This document shows, piece by piece, positions 1-8,794 of a stretch of DNA of 64,000 nt. The notes under the pieces were generated by a model. That model searched no databases and was not told where the DNA came from. It saw only the letters and a list, made by a program, of their open reading frames with translations. Both the position numbers and the translations under genes were made by a program. Origin of the DNA: Clostridia bacterium (lineage in GTDB: Bacteria; Bacillota; Clostridia; Oscillospirales; CAG-272); contig JAFVVP010000001.1 in the NCBI GenBank assembly GCA_017502135.1, positions 64,544 through 128,543 on the forward strand. The letters run 5' to 3'. Numbering within the stretch: the stretch's first letter is position 1; every line of letters starts with the position of its first letter.

Positions 1-1
1 C

Positions 2-124
2 CATTCCGATGTACGGAAAGGTGAACTCTTTGAACGTCTCGACCGCTGCTTCCGTCATCCTTTGCCATGCGGCACGGATGCAGCGCTTATAATCCACTTT
101 TTGGATGATAAAACAAAATTTTGA
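2..124 (+). CDS. possible 3' end of an unidentified gene (partial)
   Basis: A frame open from the window edge ends in TGA at 122-124, just before the GAGG that probably serves the next gene. That spacing is what an operon partner would show. The roughly 40 visible codons end in LDDKTKF and match no family I recognise. The opposite strand is also open here (it would read MTEAAVETF), so strand and reality are both uncertain. Confidence 0.3.
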   Translation, partial: HSDVRKGELFERLDRCFRHPLPCGTDAALIIHFLDDKTKF

Positions 125-133
125 GGATTGGAT

Positions 134-2542
134 GTGTTGGCTATGAGTACAGAATTCAATTCCGCACAGAACAAAAATCGCCGTGAGGAAGCCGGCAACG
201 ACAGCGAACTGAATATTCAGGATCTTTTGGAAAAGTATCTTCCGGAGTATGCGGATGAAGAACCTTTGAAAAAAGAGATCGCCGAAACCGAAGAGTACGA
301 GGAAGTACCCACCGAGGATGCGGACGAGGAGGCCTTTGAAGAGGTCGAGGAGAAAAAATCCTTCTCGAATCTTTTTGCCCGTCTTCGCCGTCAGGTCGAG
401 GAGGATGATGACGATATCATTGCTCCCGACAGCGCGATTTTTGACGAGATTTCCGAGGAAATGACGGACGAAGCGGAGGAGGAATCCCCCGAAGAATCCG
501 AGGAAACGGCAGACGAAGCCGAAGACAAAAACCTGTTCTTTGAGTGGCAGGCGGAGACGCTCTCCCGGGTGAATGAAGACGCTGAGGAAGAAGCGGACGA
601 GGAAGAGTTGCCGCAAGAACTCGAAGAGTTCGAGGAATCTGACGAAGCGGATGCCGAAAAGCAAGAGGCTTTTGAGGATGCCATCGACGACACGGATATA
701 AATCTCATGGTCGCGCTCGGTCTTGAGGAACAGCTTGATGACAGAATGGGTGCGGGCACGGCAGACGAAGCCGCCGCACGGATGGATGCCGCACAGCGCG
801 AGTTTGATACGCAGCAGCGCCGTCAGCAGGAGTTCGAGTATACCGACCGCTCCCAGACGCCGCAGATCGCCGCCGCGTATAAGTTTTCGCTCGGCTCTTT
901 GAAAATCAAGATGATCGCCGCCGCGATTCTGACCGCGCTTTTGTTCTTCTATGAGAACATCACGATTTTCGGCGTGCAGTTTGCCGGCGCGCTCGATCCC
1001 GCTGTATATCCGGTTGTCTACATTATGATGAGCCTGCAGCTCTTGCTTCTCACCTTGGCGGCTGCATACGAGCAGATTTTTACCGGATTTACCAATCTGT
1101 TCACATTACGTCCCACGCCGGAGAGCGCGCTGTCCGTTCTTTCCGTTATTTCGGTACTCTATTCCGGCGGCCTTGCCTTTACGGCTGAGGTTGGAATAGA
1201 GCCGGTTCTCTACAATTTCCCCGTGGCACTTGCGGCGTTTATGACGCTTCTGTACGCTTACTTCAATACGAAGCGTGAAGTATTCAGCTTCAACGTTATC
1301 TCGTCCAAGCGTCCCAAGTACGTGTTCAACCGTATCGCACCGAGCGAGGGCGTTTCGGAGAGCCGTGCATTCGGTGCAACGGATGAGGAAAGCCCCGACG
1401 TTCTTCGTATCACGAGCACGGAGTTCGTGGACGGTTATTTCGACCGTACCGGTGCCGTCCTCCATACGACCCGCGTGTACGTGGGCGCGATCCTGTCCGC
1501 CGTGGCCGCCGCCGCCGTTCTTATTGCCGTGTTCGCACGCATCGGCGGATCGACCGGTAAAGACGCGATCACCGCAGCGTATCTTGCATTCGTTGCCGGT
1601 GTGCCGCTGTCTATGTTCTTTACATACAGTTATCCGTTCTACAAAGCGAACCGCGAAGCGTACGATTGCGACAGCACGATCGTCGGCGAGTGTTCTCTCG
1701 ACGAATATGCCGGTGCGTCGATCGTTTCGTTCGATGACAAAAATGTATTCCCTTCGTACAGCGTAAAGGTGCAGAACATCAAGATCTACAATAATAATCG
1801 GATCGACCGCGTTCTGTACTACGCCGCCAGCTCCTTCTCCGCGGCAGGCGGACCTCTCGCGGACGTGTTTGAACTCGCAACGGTTGAAATGGGCCGTTCC
1901 GAGGACGTGGAAGTCCACGCCGCCGAGGCCGGTTATCTCGAAACCGTGGTGGACGGCCGTCGGATTCTGTTCGGCAGATCCGACGTTCTGACCGAGCTCG
2001 GTTACGATATCCCCCTGGAGACGGTGGAGGAGGACTCCTACGTGCAGGGCGATCTCAGCATTCTCTATATGCTCCGCGACGGCGATCTCATCGCGAAGAT
2101 GTACGTTCGCTACGTAATGGATCCCGATTTTGAATTTATCCTCCGTCAGTTTGCCCGCGGCGGCACGTGCGTTTGCGTAAAGACGCTCGATCCGAATATT
2201 GATGAAGAAATGATTTTCTCGAAAGTGCGCGGTAAGAAGTATCCTCTCAAGATCGTCCGCAACACGGAGAATGAGGAGACCGTCGAGCGCATGAACTCCG
2301 GTATCGTTACCCGCGGAACGACGAAATCGCTTCTGCAGGTCGTATCGTACTGCGATATGGTTCTGAGCGTAAAGAACACGAATCTCGTCGTCAGTATCGT
2401 ATCCGCTGTTGTAAGTTTGGCAATACTGGTGATTGTTACCATGTCCCGGAATCTGGGTGCTCTCAGCTCCTGGATGGTAGCGGTGAATCACCTGTTCTGG
2501 ATGATCCCCGCCATGCTTACCGCAAAACTGTTTATTAAATAA
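134..2542 (+). CDS. degenerate P1B-type ATPase-like membrane protein (probable pseudoenzyme)
   Basis: About 800 residues. The first ~245 are extremely rich in Asp/Glu and look disordered. About eight membrane segments follow (nt ~905-965, 1000-1075, 1120-1180, 1215-1275, 1475-1535, 1575-1640, 2390-2445, 2465-2535). A large cytosolic loop lies between segments six and seven, the topology of heavy-metal P1B ATPases. The order of motifs also fits, but the catalytic ones are gone: the DKTGT site reads FDDKNVF (nt 1730-1750), the CPC-like metal site reads GVPLSMFF (from nt 1598), TGDN is reduced to TLDP (nt 2183), and no GDGxNDAP is visible. Family assignment is inferred from this order. GTG 134 is chosen because GAGG at 123-126 is spaced seven bases away; ATG 143 is the alternative. 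The radical-SAM gene follows 79 bases downstream. Confidence 0.6.
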   Translation: MLAMSTEFNSAQNKNRREEAGNDSELNIQDLLEKYLPEYADEEPLKKEIAETEEYEEVPTEDADEEAFEEVEEKKSFSNLFARLRRQVEEDDDDIIAPDSAIFDEISEEMTDEAEEESPEESEETADEAEDKNLFFEWQAETLSRVNEDAEEEADEEELPQELEEFEESDEADAEKQEAFEDAIDDTDINLMVALGLEEQLDDRMGAGTADEAAARMDAAQREFDTQQRRQQEFEYTDRSQTPQIAAAYKFSLGSLKIKMIAAAILTALLFFYENITIFGVQFAGALDPAVYPVVYIMMSLQLLLLTLAAAYEQIFTGFTNLFTLRPTPESALSVLSVISVLYSGGLAFTAEVGIEPVLYNFPVALAAFMTLLYAYFNTKREVFSFNVISSKRPKYVFNRIAPSEGVSESRAFGATDEESPDVLRITSTEFVDGYFDRTGAVLHTTRVYVGAILSAVAAAAVLIAVFARIGGSTGKDAITAAYLAFVAGVPLSMFFTYSYPFYKANREAYDCDSTIVGECSLDEYAGASIVSFDDKNVFPSYSVKVQNIKIYNNNRIDRVLYYAASSFSAAGGPLADVFELATVEMGRSEDVEVHAAEAGYLETVVDGRRILFGRSDVLTELGYDIPLETVEEDSYVQGDLSILYMLRDGDLIAKMYVRYVMDPDFEFILRQFARGGTCVCVKTLDPNIDEEMIFSKVRGKKYPLKIVRNTENEETVERMNSGIVTRGTTKSLLQVVSYCDMVLSVKNTNLVVSIVSAVVSLAILVIVTMSRNLGALSSWMVAVNHLFWMIPAMLTAKLFIK

Positions 2543-2621
2543 ACCTAAGCGCTTTTTGTGGGAGAGGGAGGAGTCAAAGCCTCCCTCTTTTCTCACAACG
2601 TCAGCGTTGAAAGGAATTGTT

Positions 2622-5252
2622 ATGAGAGATGACATTCGCCCTTTTTTAGGGAAGATGGAAAAGCCCGGCCGCTACACCGGCGGCGAACCCGGCTCCGTAT
2701 ATAAGGATTCAGCGAGCGTAAAGCTCCGCGTTGCGTTCTGCTTTCCCGATACGTACGAGATCGGTATGTCCAATCTGGGCATGCGGATTCTTTGTGAGGC
2801 GCTGAACGGAGTGGACGGCGTCTGGTGCGAGCGTGTGTACGCGCCGTGGATCGACATGGAAAAAGAGATGCGCACGCGCAAAATTTCCTTGTTTACCCAC
2901 GAAAGCGGGGATAGCGTCGGTGATTTCGATATTGCCGCGTTCACGCTCCAGTATGAGATGTGCTATACCACCGTTCTCAATATGATGGATCTTGCGGGTA
3001 TCCCGCTTCGTGCCGATACACGTTCGGAGGATGCGCCGATCATCTTAGCCGGCGGACCGTGTGCGTACAATCCCGAGCCGATGGCACCGTTTGTCGATAT
3101 TTTCTCGATCGGCGAGGGTGAGGAGGCACTCCCCGAGCTTGCGCGGCTGTATATTTCCATGAAGGAAAACGGTACGTATACGAAAGCAGCGTTTTTGCGG
3201 GAAGCATCGCATCTCGAGGGCTTTTACGTACCGTCTCTCTACGACGTATCGTGGCACGAGGACGGCACGATCAAAGCGATCACGCCGAAATACCCCGACG
3301 TTCCCGCGCGAGTAATAAAGCGCATCGTCAAGGACGTGGATCACACCGTCGTACCTACGGCACCCGTGATGCCGCTCATTGAAACGGTGCAGGATCGCGT
3401 AACGCTCGAAGTATACCGCGGATGCGTGCGCGGATGCCGCTTCTGTCAGGCGGGATTTATCTCCCGTCCCGTCAGAGAAAAATCCGTGCCCGTTCTCTGT
3501 GATCTCGCCCGTGCGACGGTTGAGAACACGGGCTACGACGAGATCTCGCTCATGTCGCTCTCGATCAGCGATTATACCGATATTGCATCTCTCACCGACG
3601 CGCTTCTCCAATGGACGAACGATCGGCAGATCAATCTGTCGCTCCCGTCGCTGCGCGCGGACAGTTTCACGAAGGAACTGATGGAGAAGATCTCCTCCGT
3701 CCGTACGTCCACGCTTACGTTTGCCCCCGAGGCGGGCACACAGCGTCTGCGCGACGTGATCAATAAAAACGTAACGGAAGAGGAGATCCTGAACGCCTGC
3801 CACATTGCGTTTGCGGCGGGGAAGAATCAGGTGAAACTCTATTTTATGACGGGGCTTCCCGGGGAAACCGAGGAGGATCTTGCCGGTATCGCCGATCTTG
3901 CGAAGCACGTTATAGACGAATTCTATAAGATCCCCGAAAGGAACCGTGCCCGTCCGCCACAGGTAACGATCTCGGCCGCTTGCTTTATCCCGAAGCCGAT
4001 GACGCCGTTCCAGTGGGAGGGGCAGGATACAATGGAGAGCCTTTCGGAAAAGCAGAAATTCATCCGTTCGAGAATCACCGATCGGAAGATCCGCTTCAAC
4101 TATCACGACGCGTCCACGTCGCATATCGAGGCAGTTTTCGCCCGCGGCGACCGCCGCCTGGCGGATGCACTCGAACTCGCACAGCGGGATGGCATGCGCT
4201 TTGACGCGTGGGAGGAGTTTTTCGATTACGAAAAATGGCTCGACGTGTTCCGCCGTGCCGGCATCAATCCCGCGTTTTACGCTAACCGCTCTATTCCCGA
4301 CGACGAAATTCTGCCGTGGGATATGATCGACTGCGGCGTGTCGAAAGCGTTCCTTTTGAAGGAGCGCCATAAATCCATGGCGGGTACGCCCACGCCCGGC
4401 TGCCACGATCAGTGCTCCGGATGCGGCGTGAATACGCTTATCGATGCCGAAAAATGCACTTGGTGTCCGGGCGGCAAAATGCGCCCCGCGGGTGCTTCTC
4501 AACCGATGAAACAAGCCGCTGCAGAAACTTTTGCATCTGTCGAAAATAGAACTGCACCTCAGCCCGAGACGTCCCAAAAGATCGAATACAGACCGATCCG
4601 CGTGCGCTTTGCAAAAGAGGATCCCGCGCTCTATATCGGACATCTCGATCTTGCGCGCATTATGTCGCATATCGTAACGAGATCCGCCTTGCCTGTCTAT
4701 TACAGCGAGGGCTACAATCCCCGCCCGAAGCTTGTGTTTGCGTCGCCCTTGTCCGTCGGCACGGGCGGTGCCCGCGAGGTGATGGATCTGCGCATCCGTA
4801 CCGATCTTCCGAATGAAGAAGTGCTCGCCCGCATGCGTGCCGCCGCGCCCGCCGGCGTTCGGATTATTGACGTGTACGATCGCACGACCAAACTTACCGA
4901 TATCGCGTGGGCGGAGGCGTCCATGGTGATCCATTCGCCGAGGTGCGCCAATTCGTACGCCGCGTGGATCAACGACCGATTCACCCGTCCCGTCGTGATG
5001 CTCAAAAAATCCAAAAGCGGTGAGAAAGAGGTTGATATCACGGGACTCATCCGTGTCCTCACCGCCGCATATGATGCGGGAACGAATACGATCCGGATCG
5101 ATGCCGTAACGGCAAACAGTGCGCAAAGTTACCTCAATCCGTCGTATATTTTGGACGCGATCGCGCGCGAAACCGATCTTGTAACCGAGGACACCTGGTA
5201 CGAGATTACGAGAGAGAAACTGCTCTGTGAGGATCTCACGGAGTTTATTTGA
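2622..5252 (+). CDS. B12-binding-domain radical SAM protein fused to TIGR03936-type domain
   Basis: 876 residues, resembling the TIGR03960 radical SAM family joined to a TIGR03936 (DUF2344) C-terminal domain. The cluster-binding motif GCVRGCRFC (CX3CX2C) is at nt ~3420, and the preceding ~250 residues look like the cobalamin-binding-type Rossmann region of this family. A second Cys-rich stretch (CHDQCSGCG, then CTWCPGG) lies between the radical SAM core and the C-terminal domain, which begins around nt 4595 (IRVRFAKED). The reaction is unknown. In other Firmicutes this gene often sits near ribonuclease G and rplU; neither is here. Start ATG 2622 has AAAGGA at 2610-2615. A bidirectional hairpin terminator follows directly. 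Confidence 0.85.
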   Translation: MRDDIRPFLGKMEKPGRYTGGEPGSVYKDSASVKLRVAFCFPDTYEIGMSNLGMRILCEALNGVDGVWCERVYAPWIDMEKEMRTRKISLFTHESGDSVGDFDIAAFTLQYEMCYTTVLNMMDLAGIPLRADTRSEDAPIILAGGPCAYNPEPMAPFVDIFSIGEGEEALPELARLYISMKENGTYTKAAFLREASHLEGFYVPSLYDVSWHEDGTIKAITPKYPDVPARVIKRIVKDVDHTVVPTAPVMPLIETVQDRVTLEVYRGCVRGCRFCQAGFISRPVREKSVPVLCDLARATVENTGYDEISLMSLSISDYTDIASLTDALLQWTNDRQINLSLPSLRADSFTKELMEKISSVRTSTLTFAPEAGTQRLRDVINKNVTEEEILNACHIAFAAGKNQVKLYFMTGLPGETEEDLAGIADLAKHVIDEFYKIPERNRARPPQVTISAACFIPKPMTPFQWEGQDTMESLSEKQKFIRSRITDRKIRFNYHDASTSHIEAVFARGDRRLADALELAQRDGMRFDAWEEFFDYEKWLDVFRRAGINPAFYANRSIPDDEILPWDMIDCGVSKAFLLKERHKSMAGTPTPGCHDQCSGCGVNTLIDAEKCTWCPGGKMRPAGASQPMKQAAAETFASVENRTAPQPETSQKIEYRPIRVRFAKEDPALYIGHLDLARIMSHIVTRSALPVYYSEGYNPRPKLVFASPLSVGTGGAREVMDLRIRTDLPNEEVLARMRAAAPAGVRIIDVYDRTTKLTDIAWAEASMVIHSPRCANSYAAWINDRFTRPVVMLKKSKSGEKEVDITGLIRVLTAAYDAGTNTIRIDAVTANSAQSYLNPSYILDAIARETDLVTEDTWYEITREKLLCEDLTEFI

Positions 5253-5255
5253 ACA

Positions 5256-5292
5256 AAAAAACGCTGTTCGTGAGAACAGCGTTTTTATTTTA
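5256..5292. terminator. bidirectional intrinsic terminator
   Basis: A perfect hairpin has arms AAAAACGCTGTTC and GAACAGCGTTTTT around a GTGA loop. It lies between the convergent radical-SAM and YihY genes. T-runs on both strands suit termination in both directions. Confidence 0.85.
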
Positions 5293-6184
5293 TTCCCCGC
5301 ACGCCCTTGTTGATCTCCGCACCAATGAGAAAAATGATCATACAAAAGTAGAGCCACAGCATCCATACGATAAGCAGTGCGAGGCCGCCGTACAGATAGG
5401 ATGCACGGGGGAAAAGGCGGACGTAGAGCGAGTAGAGATACGAAAAGAGCATCCAGCCGGCGGCGGACAAAACGGCACCGGGGAGAACGGGCGCGCCTTT
5501 TAAGATCACCCGATGCTCAAGGGTGAAAAATCCCGTAAGCCCGAAGAAAACGAACAAACCACGGGCGCCGAGAATCGCTTCGATCGGTTTTTCGAGTGCA
5601 GGGAGGATCGACATGATCCCGTCGGCAATCTGGGCGCCGAATACGAGGAGGATGAGCGAGGAAAAAATGAGAAAAATGAGTGCCACGGTATAGGAGAGCG
5701 AGCGGAGAATATCGCGAAAAAATCCACGGCTCACGTTGACTCCGTAGACGCCCGCGAGCCCCCGTTCGAGAGACGCCATACCGCGCGAGGCACTCCAAAG
5801 GGCGGTTGCCGCCGAGACAGACAAAAGGGAGATTCCGCCAATCTCGGTGAGTTCACCGGCGATCAGTGTGAACGTATCGCGAAGGGTGTCGGGGAAAACG
5901 CCCTCAAGGAGCGAGACGATCGCCTCTCCCGACGAGCGAAAGAGGAATCTACTTACGGTAATGAGAAGCATAAGGAAGGGCACGGATGCCAAAACTAAAA
6001 AGAACGATGCCTGTGCTGCGTATACCGTGATCATATCCCGCCTGAAAACGGCGGCCCAGCGCTTCACGAGAAGCACAACGCACCGCGGGCTTAGAATTTT
6101 TGATTTTTTCGGCCGCGACACAGGCGATCTCCCCCATTCTATTTTTATCGGTGATTTAGTGTATGCCAAAGGGGGAGGAATCAT
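5285..6184 (-). CDS. YihY/BrkB-family inner membrane protein
   Basis: 299 residues with about six hydrophobic segments and the YihY/virulence-factor-BrkB layout: an amphipathic N-terminus, the ITVYAAQASFF stretch, a central LWSASRGMASL motif typical of the family, and a C-terminal LLIVWMLWLYFCM helix. These proteins are polytopic and of unknown biochemical role, sometimes misannotated as RNase BN. The start at ATG 6184 has AAGGCGG just upstream; an internal start near RRDMITVYAA is possible. The gene converges on the radical-SAM gene and shares its terminator. Its 5' end overlaps the -35 region of the divergent nfo promoter. Confidence 0.85.
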   Translation of the reverse strand: MIPPPLAYTKSPIKIEWGRSPVSRPKKSKILSPRCVVLLVKRWAAVFRRDMITVYAAQASFFLVLASVPFLMLLITVSRFLFRSSGEAIVSLLEGVFPDTLRDTFTLIAGELTEIGGISLLSVSAATALWSASRGMASLERGLAGVYGVNVSRGFFRDILRSLSYTVALIFLIFSSLILLVFGAQIADGIMSILPALEKPIEAILGARGLFVFFGLTGFFTLEHRVILKGAPVLPGAVLSAAGWMLFSYLYSLYVRLFPRASYLYGGLALLIVWMLWLYFCMIIFLIGAEINKGVRGIK

Positions 6185-6193
6185 TCCGCCGCC

Positions 6194-6222
6194 TTGACAG
6201 AAACTCCATAAATTGTTACAAT
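6194..6222 (+). promoter_or_regulatory. sigma-A-type promoter of nfo
   Basis: TTGACA (6194-6199) and TACAAT (6217-6222) are separated by 17 bases, about 45 bases upstream of nfo. This is nearly consensus. Confidence 0.8.
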
Positions 6223-6267
6223 AATGATAGAAAAATCGCGTACCGCTAAGGCGGGAAAGGACAGAAT

Positions 6268-7110
6268 ATGTTTAAAGTAGGATGCCATATTTCGATCGCG
6301 GGCGGCTACGAGGCTATGGGGCGTGACGCCCTCTACGCCGGTGCCAATACTTTTCAGTATTTTACGAGAAACCCCCGAGGGAGTAAATCGAAAACGCCCT
6401 CTCCCGACGATATAGAAGCGCTCCGCCGTCTGATGGATGAAAACGGCTTTTTCCCCGCGCTCGCGCACGCGCCTTACACGTATAATCCGTGTGCGAAGGA
6501 TCCGCATATCAGACAGTATACCGCGGAGGCGATGGCGGATGAGCTCCGCCTTTTAGAGTACCTGCCCGGATCGCTTTATAACTTTCACCCGGGCTGCCAC
6601 GTGGGACAGGGAGTGGAGGCAGGCATCGTTATGATCGCCGATATGCTCAATGCAATCATGACGCCCGCGCAGTCGACCACCGTTCTTCTCGAAACGATGG
6701 CGGGCAAGGGTACGGAGATCGGCGGACGTTTTGAAGAGCTCCGTGCGATTCTCGATCTTCTCACGCCCGAGATCGCCCCGAAGGTGGGCGTCTGCCTTGA
6801 CACCTGCCACATCCACGACGGCGGATACGATATCGCCGGTGATACGGATGCCGTTTTGGCTGAGTTTGATCGGGTGGTGGGACTTGACCGTCTCTATGCG
6901 ATCCACTTAAACGACAGCAAAAATCCGCTCGGTGCGCATAAGGATCGCCACGAGAAAATCGGCGAGGGATCTTTGACGCTCGACGGGATCCGTCGGATCA
7001 TCAATCATCCCGCTTTGAGAGATAAGCCGTTTTATCTCGAAACACCGTGCAATCTCGACGGATACAAAAAGGAGATCGCGCTTCTCAAATCCGAGAGGGA
7101 GGATGCCTGA
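6268..7110 (+). CDS. nfo: endonuclease IV (AP endonuclease)
   Basis: 280 residues, the normal family length. It cleaves DNA 5' to abasic sites in base-excision repair using a trinuclear zinc centre. The zinc ligands are visible in order: HAPYTYN, HPGCH, LETMAG, DTCHIHD, HLNDSK, DRHEKIGEG and a final LETP. ATG 6268 follows GGCGGGAAAGGA. The stop (7108-7110) overlaps the first base of gatC, so nfo and gatCAB probably form one unit from the promoter at 6194. A family-4 uracil-DNA glycosylase, which makes the abasic sites this enzyme processes, lies a few genes downstream. Confidence 0.97.
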   Translation: MFKVGCHISIAGGYEAMGRDALYAGANTFQYFTRNPRGSKSKTPSPDDIEALRRLMDENGFFPALAHAPYTYNPCAKDPHIRQYTAEAMADELRLLEYLPGSLYNFHPGCHVGQGVEAGIVMIADMLNAIMTPAQSTTVLLETMAGKGTEIGGRFEELRAILDLLTPEIAPKVGVCLDTCHIHDGGYDIAGDTDAVLAEFDRVVGLDRLYAIHLNDSKNPLGAHKDRHEKIGEGSLTLDGIRRIINHPALRDKPFYLETPCNLDGYKKEIALLKSEREDA

Positions 7111-7385
7111 TGCCGAACGCCCAAAGAATCGCGGACCTATGTATGCTGGAACTGACAGATACGGAGGAGAATGCGCTCCGTGCCGATATAAAAAAGATCC
7201 TCATTATGGACAGAAAAATGTCCAAGGAACATTTGGGGGCAGTTTCATCGAGCGCGGTGTCTGCCGATGCACTTCGCCCCGATGAGGCGATGCCGTATCA
7301 CGATGCCGTTTCGCTTCTTTCGCTTTCGGGAAAAGAACGGGACGGATATATTACCGTACCCCGCACGGTGGGAGGGACCGTATGA
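7110..7385 (+). CDS. gatC: Asp/Glu-tRNA amidotransferase subunit C
   Basis: 91 residues, the size of GatC, which bridges GatA and GatB in the amidotransferase that converts Asp-tRNA(Asn) and Glu-tRNA(Gln) to the amide forms. The N-terminus (RIADLCMLELTDTE) matches the family helix. The C-terminus is less typical, but gene order gatC-gatA-gatB settles identity. It starts at ATG 7110 inside TGATG, behind GAGAGGGAGG. Its stop overlaps the gatA start as ATGA (7382-7385), indicating translational coupling. Confidence 0.88.
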   Translation: MPNAQRIADLCMLELTDTEENALRADIKKILIMDRKMSKEHLGAVSSSAVSADALRPDEAMPYHDAVSLLSLSGKERDGYITVPRTVGGTV

Positions 7386-8794
7386 TTACGAAAACCGCCG
7401 AGGCGCTCCGAAGGGGTGAGACGACCGCACGGGCGCTCACCGAGGCGGCTCTTGCTCGCATCCGTGAGCGCGGAGAGGAAACGAACGCGTTTATCACCGT
7501 TTTGGACGAGTACGCGCTTTCAGCCGCCGATCGGGTGGACGAGAGGATCAAAGCGGGAGATGCATCGCTTCTGTGCGGCATACCCGCCGCTTTGAAGGAT
7601 AATATTCTGACCGAAGGCATACCGACTACGGCGGCGTCTCTTATGCTTTCGGGTTTTTCAGCACCTTTTTCTGCCGCCGCGTGGGAGGGCATTTCGGCTG
7701 CTGGCGGCGTTCTTGTCGGCAAGACGAATCTTGACGAATTTGCCATGGGTTCGTTCGGCGAGACGTCCGCGTTCGGTCCTGTCCGCAATCCCTTGTCACC
7801 GTCGCATTCTGCAGGCGGTAGCTCGAGCGGCAGTGCCGCCGCCGTCGCCGACGGGCAGGCGATGTTCGCTCTCGGCTCGGACACCGGCGGAAGCGTACGC
7901 GTGCCCGCCGCGTTTTGCGGTGTGGTGGGACTGAAGCCCACGTACGGCCGCATTTCCAGAAGAGGCCTTATTGCTTTTGCGTCCTCACTCGATACGGTGG
8001 GTATTCTTACGAGAACGGTGCGTGATGCGGCGATCGTGCTCGATGCCGCCGCCGTGCCCGATGCGGGCGATATGACGATGATCCCCCGTGAGGATACCCT
8101 TTTGGATTGGCTCTCTGCCATGGAGAGGGGAGTTCGCGACATTCGTGTCGGCGTAGTTCGAAATCTGCCGCTTCTTGCACCCGAGGTGAAAGAGGCATAC
8201 GAAAGATCTATATCCGTTATGGAGGCACACGGGGCAAAAATCACCGAGGTTACGATCCCCGCGCCGGACGACGCGTACACGGCGTACTATATCATCGCCG
8301 CGTCGGAGGCATCGTCGAATCTTGCGCGGTACGACGGCATCCGCTACGGCACGTCCGAGAACGGATCGACTTACACCGAGGGGATACTGGCGGCACGCCG
8401 CCGGTTTGGCGCGGAAATAAAGCGCCGTCTTCTCGCGGGTACGTTTGCCCTTTCTTTTGACGGACGGGCGGATTATTATGAGAAAGCCTGCCGTCTCCGC
8501 CGTGAGATTACGTCTGATCTTAACGCACAGTTTGCGCGTGCGGACGTGCTCCTTCTTCCCACCGTTCCGCATACGGCTACGCGCCTGTTTGAGACGGTGG
8601 ATGACGGACTTCCGTACCAAACGGCGGATTGCCTTTGTACTGCGGCATCGCTCGCGGGCCTTCCTGCCGTCAGCGTTCCTTTGAGACGGGCGGGGGAGAT
8701 GCCCGTCGGTATCGAGATTATCGCACCCTTTATGCGGGAGGATCTCTTGTTTGCCGCCGCCCGAGCGCTTGAGGAGGGAGTTTCCGATGACTGA
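7382..8794 (+). CDS. gatA: Asp/Glu-tRNA amidotransferase subunit A
   Basis: 470 residues with the amidase-signature core. It releases ammonia from glutamine and passes it to GatB. The Ser-cisSer-Lys triad is recognisable: Lys in AALKDN, then GGSSSGSAAAV and GSDTGGSVRVPA, followed by GLKPTYGRISRRGL. Its last 8 bases overlap the gatB start. A full gatCAB set suggests this organism makes Gln-tRNA and/or Asn-tRNA by the indirect route. Confidence 0.97.
   Translation: MITKTAEALRRGETTARALTEAALARIRERGEETNAFITVLDEYALSAADRVDERIKAGDASLLCGIPAALKDNILTEGIPTTAASLMLSGFSAPFSAAAWEGISAAGGVLVGKTNLDEFAMGSFGETSAFGPVRNPLSPSHSAGGSSSGSAAAVADGQAMFALGSDTGGSVRVPAAFCGVVGLKPTYGRISRRGLIAFASSLDTVGILTRTVRDAAIVLDAAAVPDAGDMTMIPREDTLLDWLSAMERGVRDIRVGVVRNLPLLAPEVKEAYERSISVMEAHGAKITEVTIPAPDDAYTAYYIIAASEASSNLARYDGIRYGTSENGSTYTEGILAARRRFGAEIKRRLLAGTFALSFDGRADYYEKACRLRREITSDLNAQFARADVLLLPTVPHTATRLFETVDDGLPYQTADCLCTAASLAGLPAVSVPLRRAGEMPVGIEIIAPFMREDLLFAAARALEEGVSDD

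Noticed and set aside
3045..5366. Long open frames antisense to real genes (also at 8730-10433, 12558-15383, 30347-31204, 44362-46065, 58895-60865)
   Set aside because: They mirror well-identified genes, have Arg/His-rich composition typical of complementary frames, and lack ribosome sites or recognisable motifs.
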